A stretch of 5,168 nt of DNA from a bacterium UBP18_UBA7526 (GTDB lineage Bacteria > UBP18 > UBA7526): contig DLMW01000081.1 in assembly GCA_002478245.1 (NCBI GenBank), positions 468 through 5,635 on the forward strand, in the 5' to 3' direction. The notes below the pieces were generated by a model. It did no database searches, was not told where the DNA came from, and was given only the letters and a program-made list of their open reading frames with translations. Of the stretch, positions 1 to 5,168 are shown piece by piece; the stretch's first letter is position 1; every line of letters starts with the position of its first letter. The position numbers and the translations under genes were made by a program.

Positions 1-987
1 GTAGTGGTTGAGGGCTATATGGATGTCCTCCTACCTCATCAGGAAGGCTTCCAGAATTTTGTCGCCTCTATGGGAACCTCCCTCACCCTGGGTCAGGTCT
101 ATCTTCTGAAGAGATTCTCTCCCCAGGTTACCATGCTCTATGATGCCGATGCGGCTGGGGTTCAGGCAACCCTGAGGGGCCTGGACCTCTTTCTAGAGCA
201 GGGGGTAAGGGTAAAGGTGATCTCCCTTCCTCAAGGCTATGATCCGGATACCTTCATTCAGGATAAAGGCCAGGAGGCCCTCTCTAGACTCTTATCTCAG
301 GCACTTCCTCTAATCGAATGGCGATTTCTGCTGGCCAAGAATAGGTTTGACATGAAGGAGATTGAGGGAAAGATCGCTATTGCTGAGGATCTTCTTCCCA
401 CCATGGCCAAGGAGAGAAACCTCATCCGCCAAAGGGAGAGGATAAGGTGGCTCTCCCAGGAGCTCTCTTTAGAAGAGGAGATCCTCTGGATAGAGTTGAA
501 GAAGATAAGAAGCGGCCGTCCTTTCTCAAAAGAATCCCTTAAGGTAGGTTCTAGGCCCTCCAATCTTCTTTTAAAGGCAGAGGCCTCCCTCATCCAACTC
601 CTCCTGAAGGATGAGAGCCTTATCCCCTTGGTACAGGAGAAGCTCTCGCCTGCTGATTTCGTCCATCCAGAGTATAGAAAGATTGCCCAGGCAATCTTCG
701 ATTTGGGCGCTAGAGAAGAACCCCTCTCCCCAGCCAGGATAATGGACCAGTTAAAAGACCCTACCTTAAGTCAGATTCTCACCTCCCTTCTCATGGAGAA
801 GAAAGAGTATCCCAGGAAAGAGAAGGTGCTCAACGATCTCATAAAGGCCATTAGGGATAATAAGTTGAGGTTAGAGTACGAGAGACTGGAGGGAGAGATT
901 AGAGAGGTTCTGGAGAAGAAGGGGGCCATTGGTCAAGAGAAGAGAGCACGCTATCTGGAACTTCTAAAATACTTTCGCGGCTCATAA
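1..987 (+). CDS. dnaG: DNA primase DnaG, C-terminal part (5' end outside window)
   Basis: Primase lays RNA primers at the replication fork and is recruited by the DnaB helicase. The reading frame is open from base 1, so the gene enters the window already started; the GTG at 4 is internal. Visible residues begin in the TOPRIM fold: VEGYMD (residues 3-8, with the catalytic Glu at 4), then LYDADAAG with the metal-binding DxD at about 48 and 50, then the GYDPDTFI motif near 79-86. A helical stretch follows, and from about residue 190 comes the C-terminal helicase-interaction region typical of DnaG (EASLIQLLL, SPADFVHPEYRKIAQAIF). The usual protein is near 600 residues, so roughly 265 N-terminal residues, including the CHC2 zinc finger and most of the polymerase core, lie upstream. 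The TAA stop touches a repeat element that separates it from rpoD by 62 bases. The identification is secure; the gene looks intact in the part seen. Confidence 0.96.
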   Translation, partial: VVVEGYMDVLLPHQEGFQNFVASMGTSLTLGQVYLLKRFSPQVTMLYDADAAGVQATLRGLDLFLEQGVRVKVISLPQGYDPDTFIQDKGQEALSRLLSQALPLIEWRFLLAKNRFDMKEIEGKIAIAEDLLPTMAKERNLIRQRERIRWLSQELSLEEEILWIELKKIRSGRPFSKESLKVGSRPSNLLLKAEASLIQLLLKDESLIPLVQEKLSPADFVHPEYRKIAQAIFDLGAREEPLSPARIMDQLKDPTLSQILTSLLMEKKEYPRKEKVLNDLIKAIRDNKLRLEYERLEGEIREVLEKKGAIGQEKRARYLELLKYFRGS

Positions 988-1036
988 ACGCGAATTATCG
1001 CGAATCAACGCAAAGAATTCGCGAACATTCGCGTCT
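986..1036. repeat. ACGCGAAT-family inverted repeat, copy 1 (miniature, ORF-less)
   Basis: This fills most of the dnaG-rpoD gap. The left arm (988-1005) and right arm (1017-1034) are 18 bases each and match at 16 positions when one is reverse-complemented, leaving an 11-base loop. Each arm holds two ACGCGAAT/TCGCGAAT-like units. As RNA it would form a stable hairpin between the dnaG stop codon and the rpoD ribosome-binding site. The same motif recurs at four further junctions in this window. No T-run follows, so it is not a standard intrinsic terminator. Confidence 0.85.
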
Positions 1037-1037
1037 C

Positions 1038-1043
1038 AAGGAG
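1038..1043 (+). promoter_or_regulatory. Ribosome-binding site of rpoD
   Basis: AAGGAG lies six bases before the ATG at 1050 and fixes that start. It begins two bases after the end of repeat copy 1, so a hairpin formed by that repeat would sit directly beside the ribosome-binding site. Confidence 0.8.
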
Positions 1044-1049
1044 AAAAGA

Positions 1050-2720
1050 ATGGTTAAAGAGGAAAAGACATCTTCCCACATTCTAAAGAGATTGGTTACC
1101 TTAGGGAAGGAGAAAGGCTATCTCACCTGGGACGAACTGAATGAGGCCCTTCCCCCAAAGGTCATCGCCTCCCACGAGATTGATGATATTCTAATTACCT
1201 TAGAGAAGAAGGGGATAGCATTTCGGGATGTGGAGGAGAGGCCCGCTCCTTTAGAGAAGCCACCCCCGGTGGAGGGGAGGATTGAGGACCCGGTGAGGAT
1301 GTATCTCGTCCAGATGGGCAGAACCCCTCTCCTTACTCGCTCACAGGAGCTTGCCCTGGCAGCGAGAATCGAGGGGACCCAGAGGAGATTGAGGGAGATT
1401 ATCCTGAAGATCTCCCTTACCCCGGATGAGGTTCTCTCCACCGCATCTCGCCTAGAGAAGGGGGGAATGGGAGTAGAAAACTTCTCCTACCTTCCCGTGA
1501 AGGCGGCCAGCCTTGAGGAAGAGGAAGAAAAAATGACCCAGAAGGCCTTGGGACTGGTGAGAAGAATTAAGAGGGCCAAGGCCGCGATTGCCCGAGCCAA
1601 CCAGCGCCTCCTCCAGGAAAGGCTGGGAAGTAAAGAAAGGGAGGAGTTAAAGAGAGGGATGCGGGAACAGAGGAAACGGATCGCCCGGAGCCTAAGGGAG
1701 CTCAACCTTCAACCCCAGGAAGTGGAGCGGATCGCCCAGAAGGTGCTAAAGGCTGCCCAGAGAATAGAAGAGTTAGAGAAAGAGATTAAAAAGATTGAGA
1801 AAGAATGTGGCCTCTCCTATGAGATGATGGGGAAGCGGTTAAGGAAGGGAATAGATTATGAAAAACTTAGGGACGAGACCAGAAGACTCTTAGCCAAGAT
1901 CCGGGAGATAGAGAAGAGGGTCGGCCACAAGAGTGCTACCTTAAAGGAACTGGCCAGGAAGATCGGAGTTGAGGAAGAGAAGAAGCATAGGGCGAAGATG
2001 GCCCTGGTTCAGGCCAACCTGAGGCTGGTGGTCTCCATCGCTAAGAAATATGTGAATCGGGGGCTTTCCTTCTTGGACCTCATTCAGGAAGGGAATATTG
2101 GTCTTATGAGGGCAGTAGACAAGTTTGAGTATAAACGAGGGTATAAGTTCTCCACCTATGCCACCTGGTGGATCAGGCAGGCCATCACCAGGGCCATTGC
2201 TGATCAAGCACGAACCATAAGGATCCCGGTCCACATGATCGAGACCATCAATAGACTGATGCGCACCTCCCGCCGTCTGGTTCAGGAGATGGGAAGAGAA
2301 CCTACCCCAGAGGAGATCGCAAGGGCCATGAAATTTCCCCTAACCAAGGTGCAGAAGGTACTAAGGATCTCCCAGAGTCCCCTCTCCCTAGAGACCCCCA
2401 TTGGAGAGGAGGGGGATAGCCTATTCGGTGACTTCCTTGAGGATGAGAAGGCCGTCTCCCCAGCAAGGGCCACTGCCTTCTCATTCTTCCAGGAAGAGAT
2501 AAGAAAAGCCCTATCCACACTATCTGAGAGGGAGGCGAAGATCTTAAGGCTTCGCTTTGGCTTGGATGATGGTACTCCCCGAACCCTGGAGGAGGTGGGG
2601 GCGGTCTTCCACGTTACCCGGGAGAGGGTGCGTCAGATTGAGGCCAAAGCCCTAAGAAAGCTTCGCCATCCCCTAAGGAGCAAGAGACTCAAAACCTACA
2701 TCGACTGGGGCATAGAGTAA
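1050..2720 (+). CDS. rpoD: RNA polymerase primary sigma factor RpoD (sigma70, group 1)
   Basis: This is the housekeeping sigma factor that directs RNA polymerase to -35/-10 promoters. All regions are visible in its 556 residues. Region 1.1 is at about 8-58 (GYLTWDELNEALP). Region 1.2 is at about 79-108 (DPVRMYLVQMGRTPLL). A charged, helical non-conserved region runs to about 310. Region 2 spans about 317-390, including NLRLVVSIAKKYVNRGL, DLIQEGNIGLMRAVDKFEY and the region 2.3/2.4 segment FSTYATWWIRQAITRAIADQ. Region 3 is at about 395-470, with REPTPEEIA and LSLETPIGEEGDS. Region 4 is at about 486-550, with LSEREAKILRLRFGL and the -35-binding helix VTRERVRQIEAKALRKLR. Region 1.1 and the long insert mark it as group 1 rather than a stress or sporulation sigma. 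It follows dnaG, the widespread macromolecular-synthesis arrangement, and is probably co-transcribed with it. The rnpB promoter in this window (TTGACA-17-TAAAAT) fits the specificity expected of this protein. Confidence 0.98.
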   Translation: MVKEEKTSSHILKRLVTLGKEKGYLTWDELNEALPPKVIASHEIDDILITLEKKGIAFRDVEERPAPLEKPPPVEGRIEDPVRMYLVQMGRTPLLTRSQELALAARIEGTQRRLREIILKISLTPDEVLSTASRLEKGGMGVENFSYLPVKAASLEEEEEKMTQKALGLVRRIKRAKAAIARANQRLLQERLGSKEREELKRGMREQRKRIARSLRELNLQPQEVERIAQKVLKAAQRIEELEKEIKKIEKECGLSYEMMGKRLRKGIDYEKLRDETRRLLAKIREIEKRVGHKSATLKELARKIGVEEEKKHRAKMALVQANLRLVVSIAKKYVNRGLSFLDLIQEGNIGLMRAVDKFEYKRGYKFSTYATWWIRQAITRAIADQARTIRIPVHMIETINRLMRTSRRLVQEMGREPTPEEIARAMKFPLTKVQKVLRISQSPLSLETPIGEEGDSLFGDFLEDEKAVSPARATAFSFFQEEIRKALSTLSEREAKILRLRFGLDDGTPRTLEEVGAVFHVTRERVRQIEAKALRKLRHPLRSKRLKTYIDWGIE

Positions 2721-2721
2721 G

Positions 2722-2755
2722 ATACGAATCAACGCGAATAAAAAATTCGTGAACA
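2722..2755. repeat. ACGCGAAT-family repeat, copy 2 (degenerate)
   Basis: The element starts one base after the rpoD stop. It contains ACGAAT and ACGCGAAT units on the left (2724-2739) and ATTCGTGAAC on the right (2745-2754). The inner CGCGAAT can pair with ATTCGTG with one wobble over a short A-rich loop. The right arm has lost its outer ATTCGCG unit, so this copy looks like a decayed relative of copy 1. Confidence 0.65.
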
Positions 2756-2795
2756 GAGGTTAGAGCACTGCCTATTCATCCCGTTAGATTTATAA

Positions 2796-2872
<77 letters not shown>

Positions 2873-2926
2873 TAGACGCGAATCTAAAAAACCGCAAATA
2901 AGAGATTTCGCGACCATTCGCGGTCC
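2873..2926. repeat. ACGCGAAT-family inverted repeat, copy 3 (abuts the tRNA 3' end)
   Basis: The left arm has ACGCGAAT (2876-2883) and CCGCAAAT (2892-2899). The right arm has ATTTCGCG (2905-2912) and ATTCGCGG (2916-2923). Outer units pair with outer and inner with inner, as in copy 1, with a longer A-rich spacer in the left arm. The right arm reads TTCGCGACCATTCGCG, identical over those 16 bases to the right arm of the large unit ending near 4140. The element starts directly after the CCA of tRNA-Val. A small additional hairpin, GGTCC-AAA-GGACC (2922-2934), overlaps its right end just upstream of the next gene. Confidence 0.8.
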
Positions 2927-2948
2927 AAAGGACCCAAAAGGAAAAGAC

Positions 2949-3668
2949 ATGTTGGAAGACCTAAAACTCTTGGCCCGGCTTCAGACTCTCGATAGCCAGA
3001 TCGATGAAAGGGAAGAGAAGAAGGCCGAATTACCCAAGAGACTGGCTCCCTTTAAAGAGGAGGTGGAGAGGATAAACCAACTGCTTCGGGAAGCGAAAGG
3101 GAAACTGGAGGAGCTAGAGAAGAAGAGAAGGCATGAGGAGCGGGAGCTTGCGGCCCGGGAGGTAGAGCTAAAGAAATATCAGAGCCAGTTATACCAGGTT
3201 AAGGATAATAGGGCCTATGCTGCTTTAGAAGAGGAGATCGCCCGGACTAAGGAGAAGAACGAGGCCTCAGAAGAAGAGATATTGAAGTCCCTAGAGATAG
3301 AAGAGGAGAGGGCAGAAGAGATTAAAGAGATTGAAGAGAGATTGAAGGAGGAGGAGAAGAAGCTCTCCCGAGAAGAAGAGAAGGCAAAACAAGAGACTGA
3401 GGTTCTGAACCAGGAGATTACCAAGATAAGTATTACCCGCCAAGAGGTAGCAAAAGGGGTTAGTCCCGGTCCTCTTTCCCGCTATGAAAAGCTGCGCCAA
3501 GGAAAGGGGGGATTGGCCATCGTACCCTTGGAAGGCTCCTCTTGCGGGGGATGCCACATGAACCTCCCTCCCCAGCTAATAAGCGAAGTAAAGAGAGGTA
3601 AGAAGTTCGTTACCTGCGAGAACTGCAATAGAATTCTATACTGGAAAGAAGCAAATCAACGCGAATAG
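2949..3668 (+). CDS. Coiled-coil, C4 zinc-ribbon protein (DUF164 family)
   Basis: The protein has 239 residues in two parts. Residues 1 to about 165 are a highly charged, Glu/Lys-rich helical region predicted to form a coiled coil, and include the family motif QVKDNRAYAALEEEI (about 83-97). Residues about 185-232 form a zinc ribbon with C199-x2-C202 and C223-x2-C226, in the contexts CGGCHMNLPPQ and CENCNRILYW. This matches the widespread bacterial family annotated as C4-type zinc ribbon domain protein. A nucleic-acid-binding role has been suggested for the family, but the biochemical function is not established and I do not assign one. An AAAAGG ribosome-binding site lies seven bases before the ATG. 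The last residues after the ribbon (ANQRE and the TAG stop) are encoded by a repeat copy, so the native C-terminus was probably a little different. In many genomes this gene neighbours rnpB or RNase H genes, as here. Confidence 0.88.
   Translation: MLEDLKLLARLQTLDSQIDEREEKKAELPKRLAPFKEEVERINQLLREAKGKLEELEKKRRHEERELAAREVELKKYQSQLYQVKDNRAYAALEEEIARTKEKNEASEEEILKSLEIEEERAEEIKEIEERLKEEEKKLSREEEKAKQETEVLNQEITKISITRQEVAKGVSPGPLSRYEKLRQGKGGLAIVPLEGSSCGGCHMNLPPQLISEVKRGKKFVTCENCNRILYWKEANQRE
3651..3667. repeat. ACGCGAAT-family repeat, copy 4 (first of a 17-base direct pair)
   Basis: The 17-base string GCAAATCAACGCGAATA is found here and again, without mismatch, at 3699-3715. This copy overlaps the 3' end of the zinc-ribbon gene, encodes its last few residues and supplies most of the stop codon. 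It may be a second left arm of the element that follows, or an independent decayed copy. Confidence 0.75.
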
Positions 3669-3675
3669 AAAGGAG
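3669..3675 (+). promoter_or_regulatory. Ribosome-binding site deciding the TTG start of the GxxExxY-RNase HI gene
   Basis: AAAGGAG lies ten bases before the TTG at 3686. No ATG or GTG start in frame precedes the conserved GxxExxY region, so this site supports the TTG. The site sits between the two 17-base repeat copies, outside the 19-base terminal inverted repeats, so it could be the original ribosome-binding site of the rnhA gene. Confidence 0.6.
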
Positions 3676-3685
3676 TAAATCAAGG

Positions 3686-4537
3686 TTGGATCCAGAGCGC
3701 AAATCAACGCGAATAAAAACAGAATCAAAAATATTATATAAAGAGCTGGCTTATCAAATAGTAGAAGCTTTTTATGAGGTATATAATACTTTAGGGCCGG
3801 GTTTTGAAGAAGCAATCTACCATAAAGCCTTAGCCATTGAATTTACTCTACGAAAAATACCCTTCGTGACGAATAAAAAACTTTCTATCAGATACAAAGG
3901 AGAGAATGCTGGAATCTATGAACCAGATTTTATCATAGATGATAAGATTCTTGTTGAGATTAAAGCTGTTTCCGAGCTGCCTGAGGTCTATGAGAAGCAG
4001 TTATATTATTACTTGAAAGGCACAGAGTATAAACTGGGATACTTGGTAAATTTTGGCGCTGGCAAATTAGAGGTTAAGCGTAGAATCTATGAGAAGATTC
4101 GCGAGAATTTACATCCCAAAATTATTCGCGACCATTCGCGTCTAGTTATCTATATCGATGGGGCGGCAAGAGGAAATCCCGGTCCAGCTGGGGTGGGGAT
4201 CATCATCTATAATGAAAAGAAGAGATTAGTTGACGAGCTCTGTGAGTATATTGGGGAGACGACGAATAACGTGGCCGAGTATCAGGCATTACTCAAGGCC
4301 CTTTCAAAGGCAAGAAGCCTGGGAGCAGAGGTCCTGACCATATATTCCGACTGTGAGCTACTGGTAAGACAGATGGCTGGTGATTATCGAGTAAAGGATG
4401 AGACATTAAAAGGTTTTTACCAAAGAGCGCGGGAGAATTCAAAGAACTTCCGGAGAGTGGAGATAAGATATATTGCTCGGGAAAGGAATAAGAGAGCAGA
4501 TAGCTTAGCGAATAAGGGAATAAACTTAGGAATTTAA
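3686..4537 (+). CDS. GxxExxY domain fused in frame to ribonuclease HI
   Basis: The 283-residue product has two unrelated domains. Residues about 17-133 match the GxxExxY family, a PD-(D/E)XK nuclease-like fold of unknown role: LGPGFEEAIY carries G39-x2-E42-x2-Y45, followed by EPD81, VEIK (E91, K93) and Q105. Residues about 153-283 form a complete RNase HI domain, which cleaves the RNA strand of RNA-DNA hybrids: YIDGAARGNPGPAG with D158, NVAEY with E198, YSDCELLV with D222 and RADSLAN with D272, so the catalytic DEDD set is present. The linker (about 138-153) is read straight through a repeat arm. Coding bases 3715-4090 are clearly AT-richer than the RNase H part, which supports separate origins. 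The RNase H part has no Met near its own start (it begins RLVIYIDG), so it seems to depend on translation from the TTG at 3686. The start is weak but no better one exists. Alternatives are a recent in-frame insertion or an assembly artefact; I favour insertion because the repeats mark both edges. Confidence 0.88.
   Translation: MDPERKSTRIKTESKILYKELAYQIVEAFYEVYNTLGPGFEEAIYHKALAIEFTLRKIPFVTNKKLSIRYKGENAGIYEPDFIIDDKILVEIKAVSELPEVYEKQLYYYLKGTEYKLGYLVNFGAGKLEVKRRIYEKIRENLHPKIIRDHSRLVIYIDGAARGNPGPAGVGIIIYNEKKRLVDELCEYIGETTNNVAEYQALLKALSKARSLGAEVLTIYSDCELLVRQMAGDYRVKDETLKGFYQRARENSKNFRRVEIRYIARERNKRADSLANKGINLGI
3698..4140. mobile_element. Candidate GxxExxY-carrying element bounded by 19-base inverted repeats
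   Basis: The ends are CGCAAATCAACGCGAATAA at 3698-3716 and TTATTCGCGACCATTCGCG at 4122-4140, which match at 15 of 19 positions as inverted repeats. The 443-base unit contains the AT-rich GxxExxY coding segment and nothing else. An extra ATTCGCGAGAATTT unit lies inside the right end (4097-4110). Its arms are the same motif family as the ORF-less copies at 986, 2722 and 2873, so those look like miniature versions. I see no clear target-site duplication, and mobility of this family is my inference rather than something I can cite as shown. Confidence 0.55.
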
Positions 4538-4562
4538 CTCCCCTCCTCCCCAAATCCCAACC

Positions 4563-4623
4563 GTCCCTCGGGACTTAAGTGATCCTGAATGAAGTGAAGG
4601 ACCGCAGAAAGGGAAGGGGCGGG
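4563..4623. repeat. Extragenic repeat, left copy of the pair flanking rnpB
   Basis: This lies in the 165-base gap between the RNase HI fusion and rnpB. It starts with a small perfect palindrome, GTCCCTCGGGAC (4563-4574). Bases 4577-4623 then match the reverse complement of 5122-5168 at 41 of 47 positions, including an exact core of GATCCTGAATGAA and TGAAGGACCGCAG. The text TCCTGAATGAAGTGAAGGA resembles short repeats scattered in many environmental genomes, so it is probably one copy of a dispersed family. The T-rich stretch after it (4624-4639) has no stem directly in front, so I do not call a terminator. Confidence 0.75.
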
Positions 4624-4666
4624 TTTCATTTTTTATCTTAATGTTTTGAACGATAAAAGGGCGAGG

Positions 4667-4702
4667 TTGACAAAGTTCCTTTTTTATTGTAAAATATAGA
4701 TT
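4667..4702 (+). promoter_or_regulatory. Sigma70-type promoter of rnpB
   Basis: The -35 box is TTGACA (4667-4672, exact consensus). The spacer is 17 bases, and the -10 box is TAAAAT (4690-4695, one change from TATAAT). Start of transcription is expected seven or eight bases later, at about 4702-4703, which is exactly where the first paired base of RNase P RNA helix P1 begins. The upstream A/T-rich bases (about 4624-4660) could act as an UP element, but this is weaker. The strength fits a stable RNA gene. Confidence 0.9.
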
Positions 4703-5102
4703 GGGGTAGATCGGATGATCGTCCGTCTGTCATAATTATGATGGGCGGAAGGAAAGTCCGGGCTCCATAGGGCAGCGTAGCGGGTAACACCCGTCTCCGC
4801 CCCCAAAAGGGACGGACGGATAAGAGCCACAGAGACGAGTCCCCGCCACAAAAGGCGGGGGGTGAAACGAGGCAATCTCTACGTGGAGCAAGGCCAAATA
4901 GTCCCCCACCACCTCCTATTTACATTTTAGTTGAAGTAGGAGGGGAAAGGGTTGCCCGCCCGAAATCTTTCACCATATAAATATGTGGTGAAGGTAGTGG
5001 GGGAGGGTTGGCTGCTTGATCCGTCCAGTAATGGTCGGACTAGACAAATGATCATTACCCCGACTTTGTCGGGGGACAGAACCCGGCTTATAGATCTACC
5101 CC
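4703..5102 (+). ncRNA. rnpB: RNase P RNA, bacterial type A
   Basis: This is the catalytic RNA that removes 5' leaders from pre-tRNAs with the protein RnpA. Helix P1 closes the molecule: GGGGTAGATC (4703-4712) pairs perfectly with GATCTACCCC (5093-5102). P3 is a 12-pair hairpin (4722-4733 with 4738-4749, loop AATT). The conserved core is present: GGAAAGTCCGGGCTCC (4751-4766), GCCACAGAGACGAG (4826-4839), GGTGAAAC (4861-4868), GGAGCAAGGCCAAATA (4885-4900), and the 3' block GACAGAACCCGGCTTAT (5075-5091). P12 is CCCCGCC/GGCGGGG (4841-4847 with 4854-4860). The P15 region is large, closed by 4903-4913 with 4993-5003 (10 of 11 pairs), and a candidate CCA-binding GGT lies at 4950-4952. A CCCCGAC-TTT-GTCGGGG hairpin (5058-5074), P19-like, precedes the 3' block. 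The P13/P14 section seems almost absent compared with E. coli. There is no clear intrinsic terminator; the 3' end may be made by processing. Confidence 0.97.
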
Positions 5103-5121
5103 GCACCTTTTCAATATTCAT

Positions 5122-5168
5122 CCCGCACCTTCCTTGCCTGCGGTCCTTCATTTCATTCAGGATCGCTT
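5122..5168. repeat. Extragenic repeat, right (inverted) copy of the pair flanking rnpB; runs off the window
   Basis: These 47 bases are the inverted counterpart of 4577-4623, with six mismatches. The window ends inside the repeat, so its full length is not visible; the left copy continues outward with a GTCCCTCGGGAC palindrome that may have a partner beyond 5168. The ten-base string CCCGCACCTT at its start (5122-5131) also occurs at 5100-5109, across the 3' end of rnpB. Confidence 0.75.

Noticed and set aside
139..156. DADAAG in DnaG in place of the more common DGDxAG
   Set aside because: The metal-binding Asp pair is kept and alanine at the middle position is a modest variation, so it is not evidence of inactivation.
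297..593. Minus-strand ORF within dnaG
   Set aside because: It is a shadow of the dnaG coding frame, with low-complexity Ser/Arg content and no recognisable family or ribosome-binding site.
1941..2520. Minus-strand ORFs inside rpoD
   Set aside because: They lie opposite the most conserved sigma regions 2 to 4 and reflect constrained codon use of rpoD.
2762..2790. Separate promoter for tRNA-Val
   Set aside because: TAGATT at 2785-2790 could be a -10 box but the matching -35 position (AGAGCA) is poor.
3215..3557. Minus-strand Ser/Phe- and Leu-rich ORFs inside the zinc-ribbon gene
   Set aside because: They are the complement of Glu/Lys-rich coiled-coil codons; the apparent hydrophobic segments are an artefact of that composition.
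4538..4640. Rho-independent terminator after the RNase HI fusion
   Set aside because: The T-rich stretch at 4624-4639 is not preceded by a contiguous GC-rich stem; the nearest palindrome (4563-4574) is about 50 bases away.
5103..5121. Intrinsic terminator directly after rnpB
   Set aside because: There is only a four-T run and no hairpin beyond P1, so no terminator can be supported in the window.
4684..5151. Minus-strand ORFs across rnpB
   Set aside because: The region is fully explained by a structured RNase P RNA on the + strand.

Overview
This window looks like a core-gene segment from an uncultivated, possibly anaerobic bacterium. All protein genes lie on the + strand, GC is close to 50 percent, and arginine is mostly encoded by AGA/AGG. 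The proteins are ordinary bacterial housekeeping types (primase, primary sigma factor, type A RNase P RNA). I cannot name a phylum from the sequence alone.

Layout from left to right. (1) 1-987 is the 3' part of dnaG (TOPRIM motifs plus DnaB-binding C-terminal region). (2) 1050-2720 is rpoD, a group 1 sigma factor, giving the classic dnaG-rpoD pair. (3) 2796-2872 is tRNA-Val(CAC) with an encoded CCA. (4) 2949-3668 is a coiled-coil plus C4 zinc-ribbon protein (DUF164 family). (5) 3686-4537 is a single ORF that joins a GxxExxY (PD-(D/E)XK-like) domain to a complete RNase HI domain. (6) 4538-4702 is an intergenic stretch with an extragenic repeat and a strong sigma70-type promoter. (7) About 4703-5102 is the RNase P RNA gene rnpB, followed by an inverted copy of the same extragenic repeat at the window edge.

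The notable layer is a family of short inverted repeats built on ACGCGAAT / ATTCGCGT. They sit in every gap of the left gene cluster: dnaG/rpoD, rpoD/tRNA, tRNA/zinc-ribbon, and both sides of the GxxExxY domain. The copies in the first three gaps are small and ORF-less. The last is a roughly 440-bp unit that carries the AT-rich GxxExxY coding segment between its arms. It appears to have inserted at the 5' end of an rnhA gene, so the right arm is now translated as the linker between the two domains, and the left repeat supplies the end of the zinc-ribbon protein. The simplest reading is a mobile or dispersed element family in which the GxxExxY protein is the full-length version and the hairpins are miniature relatives.

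Functionally, the genes cover replication priming (dnaG), transcription initiation (rpoD), RNA-DNA hybrid removal (RNase HI) and tRNA 5' processing (rnpB). Dense spacing and the absence of convincing terminators suggest that dnaG through the RNase HI fusion are co-transcribed, while rnpB has its own promoter.
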